The notes under the pieces were generated by a model that saw only the letters and a list, made by a program, of their open reading frames with translations, did not search any database and was not told the origin of the DNA. DNA of 6,013 nucleotides from Acidobacteriaceae bacterium (GTDB lineage Bacteria; Acidobacteriota; Terriglobia; Terriglobales; Acidobacteriaceae). The position numbers were made by a program, and so were the translations under genes. Positions 1-5,834 of this stretch are shown piece after piece (within the stretch, counting starts at the first letter, position 1; the number at the start of each line of letters is the position of its first letter). The stretch covers positions 1-6,013 of the forward strand of contig JASIJX010000155.1 of assembly GCA_030049955.1 (NCBI GenBank), read 5' to 3'.

Positions 1-1155
1 CTAGTCTGGTCAGAGCCTCTCAAAACGCTCGCGACTCGGTTCAAAATCTCCGACGTCGCGTTGAAAAAGACTTGTCAGAAGGCAGCTATACCTACTCCAG
101 AACGCGGGTACTGGGCCAAACGGGACGCCGGTCAGAAGTATCCTATCCCGCCCCTTCCGGAACGCCCGCCGGCTATGGATGATGAAGTGCTCGTAGCAGG
201 GGGACAGAATCATTGGTACGGGCAATCGAGTCGGGAAGAGTTAATCGGCCCCCTTCCACCGCCGCCAATCTTCGATACTCCACTCGAAACTGTTCGTGCC
301 CGGATTGCAGAGGCGATTGGGCCGGTAACCGTTCCACGCGAAATGAGGATTTGGCATCCCGCCATTCAAAGGCTCCTACGCGAGGACGAGGCTCGTCGAG
401 AAAAGCATAAGGAATTCTCGTATTCCTGGTACGAGCCATTGTTCGATTCCCCGGTGGAACGGCGTCGGTTGAGGCTACTGAATGCGCTCTTTGTCGCAAT
501 CGGGCGTTGCAAAGGCACTGCCCGCCCTGAGAAAGACGCGAAGAGTGCCGTTCTCAACTTCTATGGACAGCACATTCACATTGCCTCTGGGACATCGGCC
601 CAAGTCCGGGGACGTTCAGCTCCGCGATCGAAACCTGAGGAGGGCGGATTGTGGCTCGCTATCCAGGAATCGTGGGGATCGACGAATTATTTGAAGTCCT
701 GGCGGGATGATGCGGGGAAGAAGCTTGAATCTCAGATTGCAGAAATCGCAATCGAGATTGTTCTGCTTGCGGAAGTGCGATACAGGAGCGGGGCCGAGAG
801 TCATTACGCATGGCGGGTTGAACGCAAAGCCGACTTGGAGGAAGAAGATAGGAAAAGAAAGATCGAAGCCGCACGAGCCGAAGCCGAACGCATAAGGAAG
901 CTGGAGCAGGCGCGAGTCGATCGCCTGCTGGCAGACGCGGCTGCTTTTGAGCAGGCCTCCGTGATTCGGCGCTATGTGGCTGCTATCCGAGATCGCGCGG
1001 GCGTGGCATCCTCCACTGAAGAACTTGACCGATGGACTTCCTGGGCTCTGGCGCAGGCTGATCGCATTGATCCCGCAGTTGATGACAACTTCCTGGCCAG
1101 CATGTGCGACGGGGAGCCTCACCGACTGAATGCCACGGCCATAAAGTTAGAATGA
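1..1155 (+). CDS. Hypothetical protein with N-terminal HTH-like motif and coiled coil; 5' end cut by window
   Basis: The frame is open from base 1, so the TTG at 61 is probably internal and the true start lies left of the window; 384 residues are visible. The first 40 residues (VWSEPLKTLA, then ISDVALKKTCQKAAIPTPERGYW) match a motif I recall at the N-terminus of uncharacterised proteins in genomic islands: LA..F.IS..AL.K.C.K..IP.P.RGYWA. It reads like a helix-turn-helix DNA-binding segment followed by a conserved RGYWAK turn. A proline-rich stretch follows (about residues 48-90), then a mixed region with no motif I know. A highly charged Lys/Glu/Arg/Ala helix, likely coiled coil, covers about 275-315, with a helical C-terminal tail. 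It has no signal peptide or membrane segment, so it is probably cytoplasmic. It is convergent with the HTH gene, 46 bp between stops. Function is unknown; DNA-binding cargo is an inference. The reading frame is secure, the role is not. Confidence 0.6.
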   Translation, partial: LVWSEPLKTLATRFKISDVALKKTCQKAAIPTPERGYWAKRDAGQKYPIPPLPERPPAMDDEVLVAGGQNHWYGQSSREELIGPLPPPPIFDTPLETVRARIAEAIGPVTVPREMRIWHPAIQRLLREDEARREKHKEFSYSWYEPLFDSPVERRRLRLLNALFVAIGRCKGTARPEKDAKSAVLNFYGQHIHIASGTSAQVRGRSAPRSKPEEGGLWLAIQESWGSTNYLKSWRDDAGKKLESQIAEIAIEIVLLAEVRYRSGAESHYAWRVERKADLEEEDRKRKIEAARAEAERIRKLEQARVDRLLADAAAFEQASVIRRYVAAIRDRAGVASSTEELDRWTSWALAQADRIDPAVDDNFLASMCDGEPHRLNATAIKLE

Positions 1156-1201
1156 AACTCCGGCGATACGACAAGACCGCTGCGAAGGCAAACCTAGTTC
1201 C

Positions 1202-1405
1202 CTAACGTCCCCGCCTCCTGGACCTGAGCCACGCTGCAAGCTCGCCGGGATCAAAGCGCACTCCACCACGAATCTGGTAGGAGGGGATAATTCCCTCGCG
1301 AGCAATCTCGTAGATGTATTTAATGTGAAAGCCGAGAAGCTCAGCAACCTCAGCCGCCGTTAACATTCCCTTCAGTGAATCCAAGCGTTCGCAAACTGTT
1401 TCCAT
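1202..1405 (-). CDS. Excisionase-like small HTH protein (MerR-type winged helix, HTH_17)
   Basis: This is a 67-residue protein. Residues 14-60 fit the HTH_17/excisionase-type fold: MLTAAEVAELLGF (first helices), then a recognition segment IYEIAREGIIPSYQI, a short hairpin GGVRF, and the closing helix DPGELAAWL. A basic tail RSRRRGR follows. Members of this family bind DNA and often act as recombination directionality factors or as small regulators of mobile elements. The gene lies 54 bp downstream of the integrase on the same strand, which supports an Xis-like role and possible co-transcription. The ATG at 1405 has no clear Shine-Dalgarno sequence. The ATG at residue 14 has AAGGGA directly against it, too close for a good site, so the exact start is uncertain. 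It could equally be a regulator of the element rather than an excisionase. Confidence 0.65.
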   Translation of the reverse strand: METVCERLDSLKGMLTAAEVAELLGFHIKYIYEIAREGIIPSYQIRGGVRFDPGELAAWLRSRRRGR

Positions 1406-1459
1406 GAAGGGGTAATACCGACCAGAGGCCCCGTCTCCCGAAAGTCCGCGATGGATATC

Positions 1460-2710
1460 TCACAATCCGGCAAACGACCGGTTCACCCATTCACGGGTCT
1501 GCGACGAACGATGCTCGGTAGCATCCAGGTACCGGAGGGTAGTCTCCAAGCTTTCATGTCCGAGCCATTTCTGAATGCGCCGGACGGGGACGCCCGCCTC
1601 GGCGTGGACCGTGGCGAACGAGCGTCGGAAACTATGCAACTGCCAGACGCTGCAAACGGCGTGTTCCTTGCAACTCAGCCCCTTGCGGTTGACGCACTCA
1701 CCGCAGTTCAGCCTGGCACGGTAGGCGATCAGCTTGAGCTTGCGCAGGAAGTGGCCATCGGGATCCCCGTTCCTGTTCGGAAACACCAGACGGTCCTCGG
1801 GGTGTGCCTTCCGTCGCCGCGCGAGATCAGCAATAATGTCGTCCGGCAAGGGAACTGTGCGCTCAGCCCGATCCTTCGGCTGAAAACCGCGCCGCGCCTT
1901 CTGCGTGATCGGCACTACTTTCTGGACGACAAGAGGGGACTTCTCCCGGATCGTCACGGTCTTGTTCACGAAGTTGATGTCACGATAGGAAACGTTCGAT
2001 ACCTCCTGCTCGCGACAGCCCGATCTCAGAAAGAACCGAAACAGGACTTTCTCGTCTGCGTTGCACGCGTCGAACAATGCCCGAAGCTGTTCTTCGTTGT
2101 ATGCCTGAGGATCGCGTTCGACGTAGGTTGGCTTTTCATGCGGTTCAAGCAGGCCCGAGATTCCGTAGTGGCGCAGAAAGCATGAGATCCGTGCGACTCG
2201 ATTGGCGACAGTGCGCGGAGCCAATCCCTCCTGCTGCACCCACGCGGCGTAGACCAGGAGGTCCTCGGCGGTGATCTCATGGAGGTATACCTTGTGGCAG
2301 AGGCTGCGAAACTGGGGAAGGAACAGGTTGAACTCGTTTTGGGTTCGCTCGCTGCGGCTGATGGCGACGCGCGTCAGGTACCGCGCAATGGCATCATCGA
2401 TGCGCACCGGTCCAACAGGTTCGACGACTTGAAGACCGGCTTCTGTGCTGGCCTTGGCAAGTTCTCGACGCCGCAACGTGTTCAGCGCTTCTGTGCTGTC
2501 GGTGCCTATCCGCTCATAGACTCGCTTGCCTTCCTCGCTCGTGTAGCGAAGATAGTAAATGCCCTCGCGATGCAGCTCGGCGTTGCCGTCCAAGATCGCG
2601 AACATCGGCTTGAGTCGCCCGTTCGCCGTATATACCGGTGCGCAATAGACTCGCTTGCCATGCTTGTTGCGGATGCGGATTTCTAGTTTGAATTTCGCGC
2701 GATTGGCCAC
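1460..2710 (-). CDS. Tyrosine recombinase / site-specific integrase of the island
   Basis: This 416-residue protein would catalyse strand exchange between attP and the tRNA attachment site. Residues 1-95 form a beta-rich, probably arm-type DNA-binding region. Residues about 101-185 are a helical SAM-like core-binding domain (DDAIARYLTRVAISRSERT onward). The catalytic domain spans about 205-400. Visible active-site residues are Arg233 (SGCREQE), the HSFR box with His359 and Arg362, His385 (WLGHES) and the nucleophile Tyr394 (TLRYLD); Lys256 or Lys264 may be the beta-hairpin lysine. All core residues are present, so the enzyme looks intact. An unusual Cys/His cluster (Cys336, Cys339, Cys347, His350, Cys353) sits just before the HxxR box. 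The start is a GTG at 2710, preceded by GGGGAAG at a normal distance. The gene begins about 125 bp from the tRNA-Ser 3' end and reads away from it. Confidence 0.95.
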   Translation of the reverse strand: MANRAKFKLEIRIRNKHGKRVYCAPVYTANGRLKPMFAILDGNAELHREGIYYLRYTSEEGKRVYERIGTDSTEALNTLRRRELAKASTEAGLQVVEPVGPVRIDDAIARYLTRVAISRSERTQNEFNLFLPQFRSLCHKVYLHEITAEDLLVYAAWVQQEGLAPRTVANRVARISCFLRHYGISGLLEPHEKPTYVERDPQAYNEEQLRALFDACNADEKVLFRFFLRSGCREQEVSNVSYRDINFVNKTVTIREKSPLVVQKVVPITQKARRGFQPKDRAERTVPLPDDIIADLARRRKAHPEDRLVFPNRNGDPDGHFLRKLKLIAYRARLNCGECVNRKGLSCKEHAVCSVWQLHSFRRSFATVHAEAGVPVRRIQKWLGHESLETTLRYLDATEHRSSQTREWVNRSFAGL

Positions 2711-2779
2711 CTGAACTTCCCCACAGAGCTAATACCCTCGCTCGTGGGACTATCCTGGATATCGGCGCAGAGAAAGGCG

Positions 2780-2803
2780 CAAATGGCAACCCAAATGGCA
2801 ACC
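2780..2803. repeat. Perfect 12-bp tandem direct repeat between integrase and tRNA
   Basis: CAAATGGCAACC occurs at 2780-2791 and again, directly abutting, at 2792-2803. It lies about 70 bp upstream of the integrase start and about 30 bp from the tRNA 3' end. This is where attP arm-type integrase sites or excisionase sites are usually found, so a recombination or int-autoregulation role is plausible but inferred. Confidence 0.85.
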
Positions 2804-2833
2804 ACTGACCCTATCTTATAGATTCTAAAGGTA

Positions 2834-2855
2834 TGGCGGAGGGAGAGGGATTCGA
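2834..2855 (-). other. Probable attachment site core (tRNA-Ser 3' end)
   Basis: The 3' end of the tRNA, including the T-loop half, acceptor strand and encoded CCA, faces the integrase gene. Tyrosine integrases of islands commonly recombine within this part of tRNA genes. An AT-rich stretch (2811-2833) adjoins it on the island side. The exact crossover span cannot be fixed because the second copy of the repeat is outside the window. Confidence 0.5.
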
Positions 2856-2923
2856 ACCCCCGGTACCCTTTCGGGCACAACGGTTTTCAAGACCGCCGGT
2901 TTCAACCGCTCACCCATCCCTCC
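2834..2923 (-). tRNA. tRNA-Ser (anticodon UGA), CCA encoded
   Basis: On the minus strand the acceptor strand GGAGGGA (2917-2923) pairs fully with TCCCTCC (2838-2844), followed by discriminator G and an encoded CCA (2834-2836). The anticodon stem GCGGT/ACCGT holds the loop CTTGAAA, giving anticodon TGA. A long variable arm with a CCC-GAAA-GGG hairpin marks the class II serine type. The T-arm contains TTCGAAT with one G-T pair in the stem. At 90 nt the length fits tRNA-Ser. It reads UCA-type serine codons. The gene is intact and serves as the probable integration site of the element to its left. No clear terminator follows it. Confidence 0.95.
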
Positions 2924-2945
2924 GCGCGGCAGTGGGTATGCTTTG

Positions 2946-2951
2946 ATTGTA
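2946..2951 (-). promoter_or_regulatory. Possible -10 element for tRNA-Ser
   Basis: The minus strand reads TACAAT here, 22 bp before the first base of the tRNA, a suitable place for a -10 hexamer. I see no good -35 at 16-18 bp; the nearest likely word, TTGCCA, is 24 bp away. This is a weak call based on position and hexamer only. Confidence 0.3.
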
Positions 2952-3053
2952 CGGTGAATAGCCCCCGGTTTTTCATGGCAACTATAAACTTATATGTGTA
3001 GTCCCGGTATCGGCAGAGAGCTCCCACGCGGTGATCAGTCTTGAGCGCGGCGG

Positions 3054-4502
3054 TCACATTTCTGATAGTGGCTTTTCTGATAGTGGCTGCGTCATCTCCA
3101 CTGGCCGTACCCACGCGTCAAATTGTTCAGGGCTCACAAAACCCAGCTTCAAGGCGGCCTCCCGCAGGCTGGCGTTTTCGCGCAACGCAGCGTGAGCGAT
3201 GGTTGCAGCCTTTTCATAGCCGATGTGGGGACTGAGTGCCGTAACCAGCATCAGCGACTGCTCGAGATGTTCGCGAATGCGCTTCTCGTCCGGCTCGATT
3301 CCCCTAGCGCAATGCTCATTGAAAGACCGGCAGCCGTCGGCGAGAAGTTCCACCGAGGTGAGCAAGTTGTGCAGGATGACCGGCTTGAAGACGTTGAGCT
3401 GAAAATTTCCCTGCGAGCCAGCGAAAGCGACAGCGTGATCGTTGCCGAAAACCTGCACAGCAACCATCGTCAGCGCCTCGCACTGCGTGGGATTCACCTT
3501 GCCTGGCATGATCGAGGATCCCGGCTCGTTTTCGGGAATATGCAATTCGCCAATGCCCGCGCGCGGTCCGGAGGCGTACCACCGCACATCGTTAGCAATC
3601 TTCATCAGAGCGCCGGCGAGCGTACGCAATGCACCGCTCGCCGTGACCATGCTATCGTGAGCCGAAAGCACCGCGAACTTGTTGGCTGCCGACGTAAACG
3701 GCCTCCCGGTTTCTTCTGCAATGCGCCGCGCCGTTACCTCGCCAAACCTGGGATGCGCGTTCAACCCCGTGCCAACGGCCGTTCCGCCAATCGCCAGCGG
3801 ATAAAGAAACGCGAGCGATTGCCGGATGCCCTTGAGCGCGTCGTCTAGCTGCGCGACCCAGCCCGAGATCATCTGCCCAATGGTGAGCGGGGTCGCGTCC
3901 TGCAAGTGCGTGCGGCCGATCATCACAATGTCGCCATATTTCCGGGACTTGGCGTCCAGCGCATCGCGAAGCTCGATAACCGCCGGAATGAGCAGGCCTT
4001 CAATGGCTTCAACCGCGGCGATGTGCATCACCGTGGGGAAAGCGTCGTTCGAGGATTGGCTGCGGTTTACGTCGTCGTTGGGGTGAATCGGCCTCTTTGG
4101 GCCCTGCTTTTCCAGACTTCCGCCGGCAAGCTGAATGGCACGATTGGCAATCACCTCGTTCGCATTCATGTTGGTCTGCGTGCCGGAGCCGGTCTGAAAG
4201 ACGACCAGCGGAAACTCGGCATCCAGTTTGCCGTCGATCACTTCCTGTGCCGCGCGCACAATCAAATCGGCTTTCTCTGGCGCGAGCTGGCCCAACTCGT
4301 GATTGGCGAGGGCTGCGCATTTTTTCAGGATACCGAGCGCGCGAATCACGGGACGGCCCCAACGAAATCGTTCCACGCCAATGGCAAAATGCGCGAGCGA
4401 GCGCTCGGTCTGCGCACCCCACAGGTGGTCCGCCGGCACCTCGATCTCGCCCATCGAGTCCTTCTCCACCCGGAACCGATGCGCCTGCTTTTCGTCCGCC
4501 AT
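3054..4502 (-). CDS. fumC: Fumarate hydratase class II (fumarase C)
   Basis: The 482-residue product catalyses the reversible hydration of fumarate to L-malate in the TCA cycle. It is the oxygen-stable, iron-free cytoplasmic homotetramer type. Family motifs are clear: [14 protein letters not shown] (104-117), the [12 protein letters not shown] box (146-157), the [10 protein letters not shown] segment (196-205) containing the His of the family's general active site, and the signature [11 protein letters not shown] (328-338) with the mobile active-site loop serine. Length agrees with the usual 460-480. The frame is open 60 codons further upstream, but ATG 4502 fits the conserved N-terminus ([16 protein letters not shown]) and has an ideal AGGAGG seven bases before it. 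The C-terminus ends in a duplicated PLSE, beyond the conserved fold. It stands alone, divergent from the membrane protein gene, and belongs to the chromosomal side of the junction. Aspartase and argininosuccinate lyase share the superfamily, but these motifs and the length favour FumC. Confidence 0.97.
   Translation of the reverse strand: MADEKQAHRFRVEKDSMGEIEVPADHLWGAQTERSLAHFAIGVERFRWGRPVIRALGILKKCAALANHELGQLAPEKADLIVRAAQEVIDGKLDAEFPLVVFQTGSGTQTNMNANEVIANRAIQLAGGSLEKQGPKRPIHPNDDVNRSQSSNDAFPTVMHIAAVEAIEGLLIPAVIELRDALDAKSRKYGDIVMIGRTHLQDATPLTIGQMISGWVAQLDDALKGIRQSLAFLYPLAIGGTAVGTGLNAHPRFGEVTARRIAEETGRPFTSAANKFAVLSAHDSMVTASGALRTLAGALMKIANDVRWYASGPRAGIGELHIPENEPGSSIMPGKVNPTQCEALTMVAVQVFGNDHAVAFAGSQGNFQLNVFKPVILHNLLTSVELLADGCRSFNEHCARGIEPDEKRIREHLEQSLMLVTALSPHIGYEKAATIAHAALRENASLREAALKLGFVSPEQFDAWVRPVEMTQPLSEKPLSEM
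3061..3090. repeat. 15-bp near-perfect tandem duplication at the 3' end of fumC
   Basis: TCTGATAGTGGCT begins units at 3061-3075 and 3076-3090; they differ only in the last two bases. Because the unit is 15 bp, the duplication is in frame and adds five residues (the PLSE repeat) next to the stop codon. It lies outside the conserved fold and probably reflects replication slippage. Confidence 0.85.
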
Positions 4503-4509
4503 GGTCCTG

Positions 4510-4515
4510 CCTCCT
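4510..4515 (-). promoter_or_regulatory. Shine-Dalgarno of fumC that fixes its start
   Basis: A perfect AGGAGG on the minus strand lies seven bases before ATG 4502. It decides the start against the longer in-frame extension to 4682, whose extra 60 residues do not resemble the family. Confidence 0.8.
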
Positions 4516-4684
4516 CCGCTGGAAATTTGGATGACGAAGAAAGCATAGCGGCTCCCGAATGAGGAGTTGGGACAATTTGCTGCTTTTTGGTATAGGAAAG
4601 CTGGCCAGGAACGAATTGAATCGCCGGCGCCGGCCTCGCTGGTCGCGGACGAGATCTGTTTTAACCTCGAGCGTCGAAGCACCT

Positions 4685-4696
4685 GTCATTTGTGAC
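4685..4696. promoter_or_regulatory. Small dyad in the fumC / membrane-protein divergent region
   Basis: GTCA-TTTG-TGAC is a perfect 4-bp-arm dyad with partial outer symmetry, placed within the 264-bp region between the divergent starts at 4502 and 4767. It could be an operator, but arms this short arise by chance often. No convincing sigma-70 promoter was found in either direction in this region. Confidence 0.2.
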
Positions 4697-4766
4697 GGTT
4701 TTCTTCCGGCACATTATCGGCTATGCCTTGACGGGCAGCCTATATTGCAGATGAGGCAAAGCAATT

Positions 4767-5315
4767 ATGGATGAAAAAGGTCAAAAGCTGAAGCAGAAAG
4801 CCGTTCACGAGCTCAAGGAATTTCTTCTGATTTCGCTTTATCTCTGGGTGGTCTTCGGGATGTTTGTTCTATACAAGTCAGTGGTTCTGGCCAGCGTAGG
4901 CCACCATGAGATCGATTTCGCCGCGCACGGTTTCGCACTTGTCAACGCACTGGTGCTCGCAAAGTTCATGCTGATTGCGCGCGCATTTCACTTGGGGGAG
5001 AGTGCGAACGATTCGCCCCTCATCTATCCCACTCTCTTGAAGTCCGCGCTATTTGCCGTCGTGCTCGGATGTTTCAAGATTCTTGAGGATGCCGCGGTCG
5101 GCTACTTTCGCGGAAAGTCTTTCTCGGAGAGTATTGCCGATCTTGGCGGAGGTACGTTGAAGGGGATTCTGACTCTGACCGTAATACTCTTCGTGGTTCT
5201 CATTCCTCTGGTCGCAGTCGGCGAGCTAAACAGGCTTCTTCCTGAGGGCAAACTCACCAAGCTCTTTTTCCGTCCTCGCAATGCGGAGATATCTCGCGAT
5301 CCACGGGAGGGATGA
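4767..5315 (+). CDS. Four-helix integral membrane protein of unknown function
   Basis: The product has 182 residues. A charged, lysine-rich N-terminus (MDEKGQKLKQKAVHELKEF) precedes four predicted hydrophobic helices: about 19-42, 52-72, 88-110 and 133-153. The tail is basic and polar (LFFRPRNAEISRDPREG), and the positive N- and C-termini suggest both face the cytoplasm. There is no cleavable signal peptide, catalytic motif or domain I can name. Conserved-looking features are GHHEIDFAAHGFALVNALVLAKFML (helix 2) and FKILEDAAVGYFRGKS after helix 3. I recall similar small proteins annotated only as hypothetical membrane proteins. The ATG at 4767 has a weak GAGG ten bases upstream. It is divergent from fumC with 264 bp between, and no partner gene follows. 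The coding call is solid because of the hydrophobic periodicity; the function is unknown. Confidence 0.75.
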   Translation: MDEKGQKLKQKAVHELKEFLLISLYLWVVFGMFVLYKSVVLASVGHHEIDFAAHGFALVNALVLAKFMLIARAFHLGESANDSPLIYPTLLKSALFAVVLGCFKILEDAAVGYFRGKSFSESIADLGGGTLKGILTLTVILFVVLIPLVAVGELNRLLPEGKLTKLFFRPRNAEISRDPREG

Positions 5316-5709
5316 TACTGGCAAAAGGGCTTCTGCATTTTCGTTCTCGAATGGCATCCGATCGAAGAAGAACGAGCCAGGGGAGAGAATCCGGCCGACG
5401 GGTATGCCAGTTCGATGCATGCGATTGTTATTTGTCTGAGAACGAGCTTCGAATGCCGAATGCAGCTCTGAACCAGAGCGTCACATTTAAACCGACTACT
5501 CAGCGGATGAGGGCTCTCATCTGTCATTGCCGTAACGGCAGGATGCCCCGCTAAGTTATTGATTTGAATGTGGCCAGGGACGCTACCACATTCGCGTCTC
5601 ATTCTTCGTGTTTTCAATCACTTGTGACTTATGCGGCAAAATTCTGCCCCCAGAGTTGCCTCCCGTTGCGTTTGGCAAGTTTTCTTGGCCCAGCCGCGGC
5701 AGTTAACTT

Positions 5710-5725
5710 TGGCCCACTTGTGGCA
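5710..5725 (+). promoter_or_regulatory. Weak sigma-54 (-24/-12) promoter candidate
   Basis: TGGCCCA-CTTG-TGGCA matches the consensus TGGCACR-N4-TTGCW at all but two positions, with the required GG and GC separated by exactly ten bases. It points rightward, towards the open frame at 5835 or 5868, and would place the palindrome at 5754-5800 in the leader. Two mismatches make this a tentative call. Confidence 0.2.
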
Positions 5726-5753
5726 AGTTGCTGGACAGTAGAGGGATGGAGGT

Positions 5754-5800
5754 GCGCTGGGCTTCGGGTTGAAGCGTAGCGGAAGCCCGAAGCCCAGCGC
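5754..5800. repeat. Perfect 15-bp-arm palindrome, REP-like hairpin
   Basis: GCGCTGGGCTTCGGG (5754-5768) is exactly reverse-complemented at 5786-5800 around a 17-base loop, itself able to extend the stem by a G-T and a T-A pair. A T-run is missing on either side, so it is not a standard intrinsic terminator. GC-rich palindromes like this in intergenic DNA are typical of REP-type dispersed repeats, though a leader-RNA structure is also possible. Confidence 0.7.
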
Positions 5801-5834
5801 GGGCCGCGCAGTCATCCCCCGCAATGTCGGAATA

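Larger units (their letters stand above)
1..2833. mobile_element. Right end of an integrated genomic island at tRNA-Ser (left end outside window)
   Basis: A tyrosine integrase gene starts about 125 bp from the 3' end of a tRNA-Ser gene, followed by an excisionase-like HTH gene and an uncharacterised cargo gene. This is the standard order for an integrative element inserted at a tRNA 3' end, so I place the element to the left of the tRNA. The tRNA is complete, as expected when the element's attachment site restores its 3' end. The distal attachment repeat and the rest of the cargo are not in view, so whether it is a prophage, an integrative conjugative element or a simple island cannot be told. 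The exact boundary could lie a few tens of bases inside the tRNA (to about 2870). Confidence 0.7.
5316..5834. other. Intergenic stretch with repeats and no convincing gene
   Basis: I see no recognised gene in these 519 bases. Short open frames on both strands look like chance translation (Arg/Ser/Cys-rich, no domain). Contents worth noting are a small palindrome TGCCGT-A-ACGGCA (5528-5540), recurring words TGGCAAGTT (5673, 5721) and TTGGCCCA (5685, 5709), an ACTTG-TGG-CAAGT dyad (5716-5728), and the large palindrome at 5754-5800. No Rho-independent terminator follows the membrane protein gene. Confidence 0.5.

Noticed and set aside
1451..2185. 244-codon plus-strand frame opposite the integrase
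   Set aside because: It is antisense to an integrase with full catalytic residues; its translation has no recognisable domain.
3123..3848. 241-codon plus-strand frame opposite fumC (also the frame at 3906-4562)
   Set aside because: Both are antisense shadows of a highly conserved enzyme gene in GC-rich DNA.
4503..4682. 60-residue N-terminal extension of the fumC frame
   Set aside because: The extra residues do not resemble fumarases, and ATG 4502 has a perfect AGGAGG at seven bases.
4009..4689. 226-codon minus-strand frame overlapping fumC
   Set aside because: It is an alternate-frame shadow, rich in Arg and Ser, without motifs.
4729..4747. Sigma-70 promoter from TTGACG and TATATT upstream of the membrane protein gene
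   Set aside because: The two hexamers are only seven bases apart, far too close for a working -35/-10 pair.
5312..5554. 80-codon plus-strand frame whose ATG overlaps the stop of the membrane protein gene (ATGA)
   Set aside because: The overlap hints at translational coupling, but the GGGAGGG lies directly against the ATG and the translation is Arg/Ser/Cys-rich with no fold-like pattern. Probably chance.
5754..5800. Intrinsic terminator
   Set aside because: The stem is strong but neither strand has a T-run after it, and it lies over 430 bp from the end of the nearest upstream gene.
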